Source: Ziziphus jujuba (Eukaryota > Streptophyta > Magnoliopsida > Rosales > Rhamnaceae). From it: DNA of 64,000 bases. This document shows, piece after piece, positions 1-10,749 of the stretch. Positions within the stretch are counted from its first letter, which is position 1. Each line of letters opens with the position of its first letter. The notes under the pieces were generated by a model. The model saw nothing but the letters and a program-made list of their open reading frames with translations. It was not told where the DNA came from and did not search any database. Location of the stretch: the NCBI RefSeq assembly GCF_031755915.1, contig NC_083386.1, positions 12,028,001 to 12,092,000 on the forward strand. Reading direction: 5' to 3'. The position numbers were made by a program, and so were the translations under genes.

Positions 1-220
1 AAAGAATAAGATCACGATTACCAATGACAAGGGAAGATTGTCCAAGGAAGAAATTGAGAAGATGGTTCAGGAAGCAGAGAAATACAAGTCTGAAGATGAG
101 GAGCACAAGAAGAAGGTTGACGCCAAGAATGCTTTGGAGAACTATGCCTATAACATGAGGAACACTGTTAAGGATGACAAGATTGCTTCCAAGCATGCAG
201 CAGCAGACAAGATGAAGATC
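1..220 (+). repeat. Duplicated HSP70 segment (copy of 52595-52814)
   Basis: A direct, same-strand copy of part of HSP70 exon 2, with mismatches only at 195 and 213. Both change the amino acid (Leu to His, Lys to Met). The match ends sharply at 220, where the DC1 reading frame begins. The left limit is outside the window. Confidence 0.95.
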
Positions 221-979
221 CAAACAGTCATTCGTTCAGCTAGCCACCCAAAGCACCCACTGGAGCTCAAGCAATTTGACAAACCCTACAAATGCGACGG
301 CTGCAAAGAGACAGGCTTCGGAAAGAGATACAGATGCGACCGATGCGACTTCGATCTCCACGAAGATTGCATGTTTCTCGCCGACCAAAAATCCCACGCT
401 TCCTTCAGAGGTTCGACATTCGAGTTCTTGGAACATCCTCCGCGAAAATGCAAACAAGACAAGTACTGCAAAGACTGCGAAAGATTTTGCGACGCATGTG
501 GAAAACCCGTCAAGGGTTTTGTTTACCATTGCAAAAAAAATGGTCTAGATTTGCACCCTTGTTGCAGTAATCTCAAGCAAGAGTTTAAAATCGATGGTAA
601 AAAGTTTTCGCTCAGCAGAGGCGTGCATTCGACATGTTGTTTTTGGTGCGGAAAAGAGAAAGTTAAAGACGGTATAAGAGGCTTGTCTTATGTTTCATCG
701 CGCAATGAGTACCGTCTTCATGTTCATTGTGTTACTAAAATGGTTTCCGAGGTTTGGAAAAGTAGAGACAAGGTCGGTAGCGGTAATAATAATAAAAATG
801 ACTCTTTGGATTTGGAGAACTTGAAGCTTCCAGAGAGTTTGGCAAAGTTGAGAAAACATGATGCAAGTCGTAAGAAGATGTATTGGAAGATTATAAAAAC
901 AGTTCTCAGGACAATTGCTTGTATCCTAGGTGAACCAACCACTCTCGTGACTTCCCTTTTTATTGAACTGCTTAAGTAA
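1..979 (+). CDS. HSP70-DC1 chimeric protein, 3' part (5' end outside window)
   Basis: The reading frame is open from the left edge (first full codon at 2) to TAA at 977-979, giving 325 visible residues. Codons 1-73 equal residues 504-576 of the cytosolic HSP70 encoded at 50833-53033, i.e. the end of the substrate-binding domain and the start of the helical lid. The DNA of 1-220 matches 52595-52814 at 218 of 220 bases. At base 221 similarity stops on a codon boundary and a typical plant DC1 (cysteine/histidine-rich C1) protein of 252 residues begins. It has three zinc-binding units: HPKHPL with YKCDGC and LHEDC; CDAC with YHC and [13 protein letters not shown] with LHVHC. DC1 units bind zinc, and in some proteins lipids or partners. 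The last HSP70 lid residues and the EEVD tail are absent. Whether the unseen 5' part is a full HSP70 is unknown. The DC1 call is firm; that the fusion is real and expressed is an inference. Confidence 0.8.
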   Translation, partial: KNKITITNDKGRLSKEEIEKMVQEAEKYKSEDEEHKKKVDAKNALENYAYNMRNTVKDDKIASKHAAADKMKIQTVIRSASHPKHPLELKQFDKPYKCDGCKETGFGKRYRCDRCDFDLHEDCMFLADQKSHASFRGSTFEFLEHPPRKCKQDKYCKDCERFCDACGKPVKGFVYHCKKNGLDLHPCCSNLKQEFKIDGKKFSLSRGVHSTCCFWCGKEKVKDGIRGLSYVSSRNEYRLHVHCVTKMVSEVWKSRDKVGSGNNNKNDSLDLENLKLPESLAKLRKHDASRKKMYWKIIKTVLRTIACILGEPTTLVTSLFIELLK

Positions 980-1227
980 AAAGTGGATAGTAGTTAATTA
1001 TGGGTTTTCCAATAAGTTTCTGATGCAGCTGAGAAAACCAGACATACAATGCTGCATAACTCTTTCTTTTTCTGTCTATATCTTATATCTAAATAAGAAA
1101 AAACGCTGCGTTTTGTATTCTTTTTATTTTCTTGCTGATGTGGTTTTATTTCTTTTATTTTACTCGCCCTGCATGGTGGAAAAACGAATATAAGGAATAG
1201 CCCAGTGAATGTAAGGGTAGAGACCTT

Positions 1228-2580
1228 TAGGGTATATTTGTATGATGTATTAGGATGTATTGGAATGGATTGCATTAACTATGACATATAAAAATACGAA
1301 AAAGGTTCCGTATTTTTGAATCTCTTCCCTTTTCCTTTGAATCTCTTGAAGCTCGTAAGACAGAGAGGGTGTGAATTTCGAATTGATTTTTTTGTTTCCT
1401 TTTTTCTGTTTTTTTTCCCCATTTCTGGAGATTTCTCTGCAAGCATACACGGTTGTGGAAAATTTTGCCCCGTTTCTGGAGATTTTTCTGCAAGCAAATA
1501 CGGTTGTGGAAAATTTTGTAATATCAGTTGATTGTACTTGAGTAGTTTGATTCGAATCTGCTGTTGAAATAATTGGATTGGATATTGCTTTTTTAACCTT
1601 TACAGTAATTTTGTTTAATTATTTTATTTATGATAAGATGACTTTGTTGTGTTGTGAGTTAGATCTTTGTTGTGCTGTGAATTGGCTGTTGGTGAGTTTT
1701 GGAGGACTTGGTCAAATTCGGTGGTTCATTTATGAGAATAAAGTTGCTTGTTAATTGAGTATAATAAATTGTTAGAAACAAAAAAGTGTTTGGACTTGGA
1801 AAAGTGTTAGAAAAAACAAAAAAGTGTTAATTGCGTGTTAATTGAGTGTAATATGTTTTTAGCAAAAAAACAAAAAAGTTTTAGAAACCCGATAATGGGG
1901 CCTAGTATCACTTATTTTTTGGACTTGTAAAAGGCCTAGTATCACTTGGAAAATGCCTGGAAACAAAAAAGTGTTTGGATTTGGAATGATGTGCTAGTAT
2001 CACTTATTTTTTTCTTTTTGCATGAAACCCGATGTATTCATTTATTTTTCTTTTTACATAAACTCATGCTCCATTGATGAATTAAAAAAAAAAAAAAAGA
2101 AATTGATCAACTCCAAGCTCTTTTTAGATTCTATATTGAAAATTTGAAATGTGGCCGTCTGTATACTCCAAGCTCAATTATACAATTTCAATCATAGAAA
2201 AATATGTTTATGTAGTGGAGATATTGATTATTAAATATGAAGAAACATTTTTATTTTTTATTTAATTGTCAATTTAATAGTTTTTTATTTTTTTAAAATT
2301 TTTATTTTATTTTTTCAAAAATAAAAATAATATGGAAAGAGAAATATAAGATATTTTTGTAATATTTAATTTTTTAATAGTAATAATTTAATAAATAATA
2401 AAAAATAAAAAATAATATATTATAATATCAAAATATACCAAATACTGTATTATGTATTATTTTATACAATTCAATATTAAACACAGTATAAATATAATAT
2501 AATATATTTCAATACAATCTAATATAATATAGTATATACCAATACAATTCAATATAATCCAATATTATATACCAAACGAA
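1228..2580. mobile_element. Possible non-autonomous transposon with imperfect terminal inverted repeats
   Basis: The left end (about 1234-1270, containing GATGTATTAGGATGTATTGG) resembles the reverse complement of the right end (about 2525-2575, in that orientation containing ATATTGGATTATATTG) at roughly three quarters of positions over about 36 bases. No coding capacity is seen inside and no clear target duplication was found. The pairing could be chance in AT-rich DNA. Confidence 0.3.
1417..1518. repeat. Tandem repeat, 2 x 51 bp
   Basis: Two adjacent units, 1417-1467 and 1468-1518, differ at only a few positions. Each contains TTTCTGGAGATTT and GGTTGTGGAAAATTTTG. Confidence 0.85.
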
Positions 2581-3071
2581 TCTTTATTTTGAAATATTTA
2601 ACTTTCAGTTTTCTTTCTTCCGTCTCTGTTAGAAAGAACACGGAATTGAACCAGAGTAAAATTCTGGACAGGTTGAAGACCTGAGAATTGCTCCTCGGTG
2701 ACTCCACTTGTGACTTCCTACGTCAGTTTGTTTTATTATGACAGGACGTTGGATTTGTATTTTTTTTTTCTTGGCCTTTTTTTTTGGGGCAAAACTTATA
2801 CAAGTTGTGTTAGTTTTGGAGTTTGGTATATTGTGTTCGAACCAAAGAAAAGTATTTTCAAATATCGACAGTGGAAAAAGCTTTCTGAAGTTATAATCAT
2901 AAAAACTTATAAATGGTATCAAGAATGTACCATTACTTTTAACCTCTTGGACCACTTATAAAACCATTGAAAATCCATTTCAGATCCAAGTTTAAACGTC
3001 CATTTCAATGAAAATCTCCTCTCTTTAAAGTTGTAATAAAAAAAAATTCAAAAAATTAATCAATTCTTAGC

Positions 3072-3105
<34 letters not shown>

Positions 3106-3236
3106 GCAGGACAATATCCCTCATCTTTGGTACGAGTACATGGTTGCATGCAGGGGCTTGATAATATCAAAACATACACATTTAGAATTCAGTAATATTT
3201 TCTTCTTTTTGTGAAATATTCTTGTTATGGAGTTGT

Positions 3237-4807
3237 TTACACTGCGATAACCAATAACACTTCAGCGGTCAGAAATCCCAAGAGAAATAGACACTCTGAT
3301 GCATATGCCTTTTGTAAATACTTGTTAAACTAATTTCCAGCTGCTTCAAAGTGTTGTTTATTTGTTTCGTCATATATTTCTCCGTATATTCGCAATCTAG
3401 TGCTGTCTCTCTTGTAGCCGATTCAACCCTTTGAAGGAAACGAAATTCATAGAAAATAAAGAGAAAGAGCAGAGTATTAGAGAGAGAATCATAAAGGGAA
3501 TTTCTTTTAAATACTTGTCTCTTTCCTTTGCCTTTGCAAGAGAAAATGTTTTTTTTTTCTTTTCTATTATAAGAAAAAAAATATTGTTAATTATGATCTC
3601 TTTATTTTATAAAAAAATTATTATATTTTTTTATTATAATAAAATTTTTCTACAATTGTCAATTATTTTGTGTATGTTTCATTTGAATATTTTATATACA
3701 AATTTTTCATTTTTATAATTTCTATTTCAGCTGTAATTATATGTCATATATCTTAATTTCCTAACACAAAGTACTAAAAAAGCTTTATATCCCTTCTCAG
3801 AAATATTACAATTGATATATGGATCAAATTTAAGTTTTATTTATTTATTTATTTTTTCTGGGGGTGTTCAGATTCAATGTGCGGGCTCGGAGCTATATAG
3901 GATTTGCAGGCCTGATTTCTACCTACTAACTACCACCTGACTTTTGGGCTTGTTGGTTCAATGGGTCGTTTTTGTGGACTGTTAGTTGTGAATGAGTCCA
4001 GCATGTTTTTAGGCCATTTGAAGAGATGCCAAGAGTCCAATTTATTTTTAGCTGACAAATTTGAATCGGTTTGAGCCGTACATAGGATATGATACATTAT
4101 CTCTTACTAGATTTTAACAGGTTAGCCCATTGGATATTGAATTTTTTGGTTTTTTTTGCGAAACATTAGATATCAAATTTGGGGGTAAATAAAATTGCAA
4201 CTAAATCTCTCGCTTGTATGATACCTGAATTCCTGACTAAATAATAATAATAATACTACTTTAATTCTAAAATAATTATCTTTTTTTTTCTTTCTTTTTT
4301 TTGAAAAAGCTCAAAATGAAATGGAAAGTAAACAGAATTGCATCGTAGAAGTTGTTACCGTAGAAGTCCGGCAAAAAGTTGTGCTCATGATTTAATTCCC
4401 TCTTCATTTTATAAATTGAAATGGCAGTTTGCAACGATGCATATGGAATCCCAATAATAATTGTCAACAGCATGTATCTACAAATTCAATTGGCTAAAAC
4501 TTATAATTAGAAGAAAAGGGAAAATATTTTAAAACTTAATTTGATAAATGGATCCAAAAAATAAATTGGTAAATGAAATTCATTTTGAAAATATGAGAAT
4601 AAAGGCTAGATAAAACATAAATATGCTTAATTTTACGGATATGCAATAACATGAAAAAAAGTTGGATCTAAATTCATCTTCTTGATATTTTACTACCAAA
4701 ACATTAGAAGTTAGAAGTGCCACTGAGAAGAACAGAAAAATGACAGTAAAAATCTTTTACCCTAGACTGATCATCGTCAAACACCTAGAGATCACTATTG
4801 ATTCCAC
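3237..4807 (-). pseudogene. CASP-like (DUF588) pseudogene, copy D
   Basis: Relics of all three CASP-like exons lie in order on the minus strand. The exon 1 relic (4807 to about 4640) aligns codon for codon with copy C, but the start ATG is GTG (4807-4805) and a leucine codon of membrane segment 1 is TAA (4759-4757). Downstream, KIFTVIFLFFSVALLTSN still reads as the first membrane helix. Exon 2 (from 4477 after a TAG acceptor, to about 4359) encodes YMLLTIIIGIPYASLQ and a degraded DFYG block without a clear donor. The exon 3 relic (about 3420-3237) retains KAYASECLFLLGFLTAEVLL, matching the fourth helix of the intact gene, but has an internal stop upstream and ends early at 3239-3237, lacking the usual SSYALPK tail. 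It cannot make a full protein. Confidence 0.8.
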
Positions 4808-4834
4808 CTCTCTCTCTCTCTCTCTCTCTCTCTC
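4806..4834. repeat. (CT)n microsatellite
   Basis: An uninterrupted CT tract directly upstream, on the minus strand, of the lost start codon of CASP-like copy D. Confidence 0.9.
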
Positions 4835-6938
4835 TATTGAAGCTCTTGAACATGGAAAATTTAGGGTAACTGCTTTCTTTTTATAAGCATGAATGAACAG
4901 TTTAGTGATAAAATTATTATTTTTTTAATAAAAATTCAAAATTTGAATCCTCCAATCCAATATTTAAGAAAAAAAAAAAAATCTCCAAAACCTTTTTTAT
5001 TGGCTATATATATACATGCAGATAAGTCCTACACGACTAAAATGTTAAAAAGAAGCCCGTTCCGGAATCCAACAAAATGACTTTGTAAAGGGAATATATT
5101 AGTCTAAAGAGTATGGAAAAAAGCACAGCAAATTAGAAATTAGGAGGAGGAGGCAGCAAAACAGCGTTGTACTAATTTTTTTCTTAATTTATTTTTTGTT
5201 GGTCGCCCTGCAAATTGTGGCATGGTTTACTTTGAAATTATAATGCAAATTAAAATAATGTGCTTGAAAAGGTTGATTTATTACCAGCTCAAAAGGACAA
5301 GGGAAAAAAAAAAGAGGGAAAGAAAATTGTAGACTAGTCCTTCCTAGCTAGTTTTCCTATACGGAATTTCTTTTTTCATTTTTTTCGCTCACTAAGTTTT
5401 AAGTCAATCGGTGTAAATATAAATTAAAAAAGAGCAAAGTATCATTTTTCAGAGTTGATTTTTTTATCACTTTCTTTCCCCTTTGTTTGTTAATATTTCT
5501 TCCCCCACCCCCTTTTTTTGGTTTCCTTTAATTTGTTGTGGAGAAATTGAGGTACATTTCTTAATTACTATAGACTAATTAAAGGTAAATACCATTTATT
5601 TTATGTCGCACGATGAGTCCTAGATACTATAATTTATTGTAATAAGAACACAATTTTAAGTTCCCCGTGAACAAAATTACCAATTTTGGTTTACTTCAAT
5701 ATCTGTGGGGATTGGAGGGTATGCCACTTGCCAATCACTTTTAAAAATGTGTTCTGTTTCAAAGAATTAGAAATTTTTTGAGAATGTCAGACATTTTCTG
5801 GTCATTCTTTTGCCAAAAACAGTTTTCAGAAAACAAATAAAAAAAAACCACAAAATTTACAAACAACTACAACTTATTTTCAAGAAAACTCTTTTTTATT
5901 TGATGAAAAAAAGATAATAAAAACAGAGAACATAGCCAAACACTTGTGGAATATATCTACATGTTATAATCCCAAACACAAACTAATATGTTGTTTGTTT
6001 TATATAATTTTTTCTTCAAACTAATTCATATGTTATCCTTTTAACATACTTTTAAAGTTAATTTGATCTTGCTCTTTGAATCAATTCCAATTGTTTTACT
6101 TATTAGTTTATCTGGTAAAACTTTAAAAGAACCATGAAAATAGCTATAACTATTAACTAGGGTTGTTTGCTTAGGTTACATGTTGCATTTTTAACCTCAT
6201 TATGCCACATATCAGACAATTAAAAAGAAAAATAAAATAAAATAAAATCCAACGCTCCAGCCTAGCTAAAAAAATAAAAATACTGAAAATGATTCAAAGT
6301 TCCTCCAGACTCTGTTGAAGTTAGGACTACCAAGTGAATGGATTTAAGCAGTTTGGATGTCATGCCATTTGGAATTGTTTTTAGTTTTTCATTAGAATTT
6401 TTTTTTTTTTTTCCTTAGAACTTTTGCTCACCCATATAGAATTGAGCTTTTTCTTCTAATAACTAAGCATCACACCTATTTATAGCTTAGAGAAGGAAGA
6501 AAAAATCTATAATATCCTCTGTAGAAGATGACTCAAATCTATGGCAGAGTATTTTATATATAGTCCGGTCTAATTTAGTCTGATCGAAAGCAAAAAATGA
6601 TATATTGATCAAATTTGTGCTTTTTAGTTTTGGAAGATGCAAGGGTTTTTTTTTTTTTTTTTTTTTCCTTCCTTGGTGGTAAATCAATGCAAGGGATCTC
6701 AAACTTAGGGGCTTGGAATCTTTTTCAAATGAAATATATCTACTGGTAAAGTGATAACCAATAACTTATTATTATGTCATTTTAGGAAACCAAAAATTTT
6801 GAAATCTTTTAACATCTTCCTGTTTTATTTGTAGAGGGACTAAAAATACACGTTGTGAATTTGTGATAAGTCAATATCTCTCTCATTAAATTTAAAATTG
6901 TCATACAACAAGATATAAATATATATATATATATAAAT

Positions 6939-7100
6939 ACAGTCCGTCTATGGTGCGGACGGTTCTCATGCGGACCACAGTATTAGTGATGGTTTTTCAT
7001 AGTATTGGTGACGATTTTTTAAGAAATCGTCGTTAATATTATGAAAAACCGTCACTAATACTGCGATCCTCATGCAGACCGTCTTCACCATAAAATTTCC

Positions 7101-7104
<4 letters not shown>
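6939..7104. mobile_element. Fold-back MITE, about 166 bp
   Basis: The whole segment is a near-perfect inverted repeat. The arms begin with TACAGTCCGTCTATGGTG and end, inverted, with CACCATAAAATTTCCGTA. Inside, TATTAGTGATGGTTTTTCAT pairs with ATGAAAAACCGTCACTAATA, and the loop lies at GATTTTTTAAGAAATC (7013-7028). It is bordered on both sides by (TA)n tracts, which fits insertion at a TA target. There is no coding capacity. A transcript would form a long hairpin able to feed small-RNA production. Confidence 0.75.

Positions 7105-7134
<30 letters not shown>
7105..7134. repeat. (TA)n microsatellite
   Basis: A pure TA tract at the right border of the fold-back element. Confidence 0.9.
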
Positions 7135-7137
<3 letters not shown>

Positions 7138-7207
7138 TATGCTTGCTTACAATTAAATTTTCTTGAAGGCCAAAAACACTCTTCTCTTTTCCTATTATAG
7201 AGAGAAA

Positions 7208-8221
7208 TTAATTGTTGACTCTCTTAGGAAGTGCGTAGGAAGATATAACAGACAATATGAGAGTACATACGAAGGCAAGCAGAAGGATACACGCGGATGC
7301 ATAAGACCTGTCGAAATGTTTCTGATAGTATTTTCCCGATTCACCAAAACTTTCCTGCCTTTCTCTTGTAGCAATAAACCCTGCTGCAGCACCTGTGGCT
7401 AATAGATTTGAAATTACCTGCACATATAATATTGTTACTTTGGATTGTCAAACCCACATGGTTTTACATATTTGAACCAACATAATTGGAAATATTCATC
7501 CTTCGGCAATCAGTTTAGTGATATAGTCTACTGTTTTTCAAATATAAAATTTGAATTTAAATTTCTCATCCAAGAAAAAGTAATTTGGAATATTCTCTAT
7601 GTTATGTATTTTGTTAAGCAAATTTTAGATATCTAGTGACCAAATAAAAATTAAGTAATTGGTGTTTTTTAATATATATTAATTTTGTATAATTTAAGAG
7701 AATGTATCTTTTCCAGTACAACATTTCAAAGAAATTATTTGGAAAATAATTCTGAATTTGAAATTATATATACCTTCATATTAGAAAAAAAAAAAAAAGT
7801 AATTAATTACCTTGTCACCGTAAAAGTCAAATAACAATCTTCCATCATAATTTTCATTCTTGATACGGCCAATTGCAAAGATGGTTTGCATAATTGAATA
7901 TGCAAGCCCCAAAAAAATAGTGGCAACTATGTACCTACATTTAAACAAAAACAAGAAGATTTATTACAAAAATAAATAAAATTAATTGAAGAAAAAAAAT
8001 AGAAACAGTTTTTTTTTTTTTTTTTTTTTTTTTTTGAAATAGCACTTACTTAAACCCGACAACACCGTAGAAATGGAAAGATTTGGTCCGACCATCAGTG
8101 TAAGTTACTTTACGAAATTAGTGAGAAGGATTACAAAGGAAACAAGTAGTAAAAGGATGGTTAAGACCCTCAAGACCAGAGCAGCAATTCGCCAACCCCC
8201 TGAAGAGACAATTGATTCCAT
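7208..8221 (-). pseudogene. CASP-like (DUF588) gene copy C, disrupted by one frameshift
   Basis: Three exons match the intact gene at 16649-18199: exon 1 at 8221-8050, exon 2 at 7934-7811, exon 3 at 7417-7208. Exons 2 and 3 are fully open (YIVATIFLGLAYSIMQ, LLFDFYGDK, then LLATGAAAGF and SYASACILLLAFVCTLILS up to SSYALPKRVNN). Exon 1 starts at ATG 8221, 68 bases after a TATAAAA box (8295-8289), and encodes MESIVSSGGWRIAALVLRVL and the rest of helix 1. It then hits TAA at 8107-8105. The frame needed for the splice junction resumes one base later, at VTYTDGRTKSFHFYG. Exon 1 is 172 nt, one short of the length needed for its phase-2 intron, so a single-base deletion near 8107 is the simplest explanation. 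It is either a young pseudogene or a base-calling error. Confidence 0.78.
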
Positions 8222-8288
8222 TTACCTCTCTTCCCTTTCCAAATACTAAAATTCTTATACACACAAAAGTTTGACAAATTGCCATGGC

Positions 8289-8295
8289 TTTTATA
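8289..8295 (-). promoter_or_regulatory. TATA box of CASP-like copy C
   Basis: TATAAAA on the minus strand, 68 bases upstream of the ATG at 8221. It lies directly beside the earlier ATG at 8285, which therefore cannot be a normal start. Confidence 0.55.
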
Positions 8296-8810
8296 GCTCT
8301 TCGATAAAGGTCAAAAACATTGATCAATGAAATTCCTAGTTATTAACTACCTAAGATCCCCACTTGGTACCAAGTCTTGCCTGAAAAAAGGACAACCAAT
8401 GCGAACAGCTTCCTCTGGCTGCTTCACTTGTCCACTCACTGATTTTTTGTGTTTATATATTTGTCCTTAAAGAATTCATTGACCAATTAATGACCAGCCT
8501 ATTGCCAATTTTATCATCTTTGTATTGGCTTTTACCAATTGGCCATGCCTGCTTTGATTTGTTGCTTTCTGGCTGCATTTAGCTCGATCAGAGACAGCTA
8601 AGAGTGGCTCAACGTTGTTTGCATCGTCCTAATTTCAGACACTTTATTTAATTAATTAATTAATTAATTAGGTCACGTTAAAATTAAGGAATTAATAAAA
8701 TTTCACTTACATTAAGCTATTTATATTTTATATTTCATAATATTTGAATGTGAAAATAGAATAATTGAAAAAATCACCCCAAAACAAAAAAGAATTATCA
8801 TAATAGTGAG

Positions 8811-8878
8811 AATGATTTATTTCCAAAACTTTCAACTACAACATAATGATTTATTTCCAAAACTTTCAACTACAACAT
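8811..8878. repeat. Tandem repeat, 2 x 34 bp
   Basis: Units 8811-8844 and 8845-8878 are identical (each begins AATGATTTATTTCC). They lie between CASP-like copies C and B. Confidence 0.9.
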
Positions 8879-8998
8879 ATAATTAATCAAACAGAAAAAA
8901 AAAAAAATAACAATACTATTATTTGCTTTCAATATTCATTTAGCGGAACAAAGAAATATTTAACAAATTAAAATAAAGTTTCAAGTCTTGAGACAATT

Positions 8999-10749
8999 TT
9001 AAACTCTATTGGAAAGTGTATAAGAAGAAATGACAGATAATATGAAAGTGCAGACAAATGCTACGGTTAAAAGACTACATGATACCCATGCCTTATCGTA
9101 AATTTGATCAAATAATATGGATGATAACCATTGCTTTGTTTCTATGCTTATGCCAAACCCTGCTGCACCACCTGTTGCTAGCATGTATGATACAATCTGC
9201 CCAAAATTAAAAGATTTTAAATATCAATTTCTAATTTAAAATGTTTAGTAAATCTAACTCTGAATTAACATCGAGAGCGAGGTCTTAAACATATAGATTA
9301 ATTTTGATATTTTTAGTCAAAATTAATGTACCTTGTCACTGTACAAGTCAAATAGAATGTTGTTCTGCTGGCTGCTAACTACAACTTGGTGACTGAGAAT
9401 GCAAGTTGCAAGATGGTATATGGAATGCACATGAGCGTAGCTCGCTTGTGTCTACATATTTATTAATTTACATTCAATATTCAAAAGGGAAAAAAATAAC
9501 GTGTACTACATGTTACAAATATAAATAATATATACGAATTATTAATAATAGAAAAAGAAACATCCACCATCTATTTCATCGAGCAATGATCCCAAACTCG
9601 AACTTCCATACCCCCAATAAGTAATAGTTAGGCAAATGAAAATAATCGAAATGGTTGTTATTATTTGCTGAGACAAAGTAATCACTCATTATTGTAATTA
9701 AAGAGGAAAATTATTAATTTGAGCTTCATAGGTGAAAGTTTGATAAAGGCAAAGCCCAAACCTTTCTTTAACAGCCATTCAATGGGCCTTGCGGGCTTGG
9801 ACTCCTTAGAAACAGAAACCGTATACAGCAACGACTCTCCCGTGGGGTCGTCCAAAAGTGCCACATTTGTGGAGCTTTTAAGTTTAGCCCTTGAATACGT
9901 TGAAGGGCTTATATATCATATGCAGGTTTTCTTTCAATTCCCTCTCTCTCTCTTTTTTTGTTTTGTCCTTTTCTTGTTTGTTTCTTTGTGAATGTTGTAA
10001 TTTCAATTCAAAACAAAACAATTAATAGATAGGTAATTCCTTAAGTAAAATTGGCTCAATTGGTAAGCCACTTAGAAAAGGTTGTAGATTTGACATTTCA
10101 AGTGAAAAATCAAAATAATACTGTAAATGATAAAATAAAATAAAAGATAATTAATTCTATTGAAAAAAGAATTTATTATCACCACTAATAAACAATCATA
10201 AATGGAGATTTATATACAAAATGACAATTTAAATATTTATCTTATTTTTTAGAATTTTTTTATTAAAAATAATAAATAAAATATTTCAATTTAAATTTAT
10301 CACAAAAACTGATAATCATCATCAATCGTGGTAAATAATAAAATTGAAAAAAAAAATAGTTAATAATAATTCTCGTTTTTAGGCTTTTAGTCTAAAAAAT
10401 AATAGATTAAATACTCTAAATAAAATTTACCATATAAATTGATGATCATCACCAATAATAATAAATAGCAAGATTAAAAAAAAAAAAAAGAGAGAGAGAG
10501 AGAGAGAGAAAGAGAGGTAGTTAACATAAGCCTCCCATTTAAATAGAAAACTTAATTAACTAATATCCTGTAATATATCAATGTTATAAATTCAAAACAA
10601 TTATATATAAAAATACAGATTTAGGAGAATGCTGAAAGGAATCAATTTAAAACTCAAAAATGGTAGGAAAATGAGTGATATCAATAGAAGAACAAAAATA
10701 AGCAGCCTCAATATAAGAGTTGCAATATTTGAGCACCAGGTTTTGCCAT
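8999..10749 (-). pseudogene. CASP-like (DUF588) pseudogene, copy B
   Basis: Exon 3 (9196-8999) is open and encodes 65 residues, IVSYMLATGGAAGFG, then KAWVSCSLLTVAFVCTFILS and SSYTLSNRV, a normal CASP-like C-terminus. Exon 2 (about 9452-9332) is broken. It reads PYTILQLAFSVTKL, then TAG, and the remainder (ILFDLYSDK) continues in another frame. The exon 1 relic begins at ATG 10749. Its first 38 nt are one base shorter than the matching 39 nt in the intact gene, so the proper frame (TLILRLLIFVLLLISLIF, helix 1) is reached only after a frameshift, and no donor site was found. Intron 1 would be about 1.2 kb. This is older decay than copy C. Confidence 0.8.
9700..9930. other. GC-richer patch inside copy B intron 1
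   Basis: About 200 bases with clearly more G and C than the flanks. Both strands are open here (plus strand from 9719, minus strand 9864-9682). The plus-strand reading ends near CATATGCAG followed by GT, which could be a splice donor. No family is recognised. It may be an exon relic of an unrelated gene or part of a mobile element. Confidence 0.3.

Larger units (their letters stand above)
980..3236. other. Intergenic, AT-rich, repeats only
   Basis: No coding exon is recognisable. It holds the 51-bp tandem repeat at 1417-1518, a possible inverted-repeat element at about 1228-2580, three copies of CTAGTATCACTT around 1901-2005, and a (TA)n tract near 3066-3104. Confidence 0.6.
4835..7207. other. 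Intergenic, AT-rich
   Basis: No exon recognised. It contains long A/T runs and the fold-back element at 6939-7104, which is listed separately. Confidence 0.6.

Noticed and set aside
236..570. Other open frames overlapping the DC1 part
   Set aside because: They are shadows of the DC1 frame in other phases and show no family features.
2905..2925. Retrotransposon primer-binding site (TGGTATCAAGAA)
   Set aside because: Only partly similar to TGGTATCAGAGC, and no long terminal repeats or retroelement coding were seen nearby.
8121..8287. Earlier ATG as start of CASP-like copy C
   Set aside because: It sits directly beside the TATA box, upstream of any likely transcription start, and its frame is not the membrane-helix frame. 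The ATG at 8221 gives the conserved N-terminus.
8811..8878. CRISPR-like array
   Set aside because: Two adjacent identical units without spacers in a plant nuclear genome are a plain tandem repeat.
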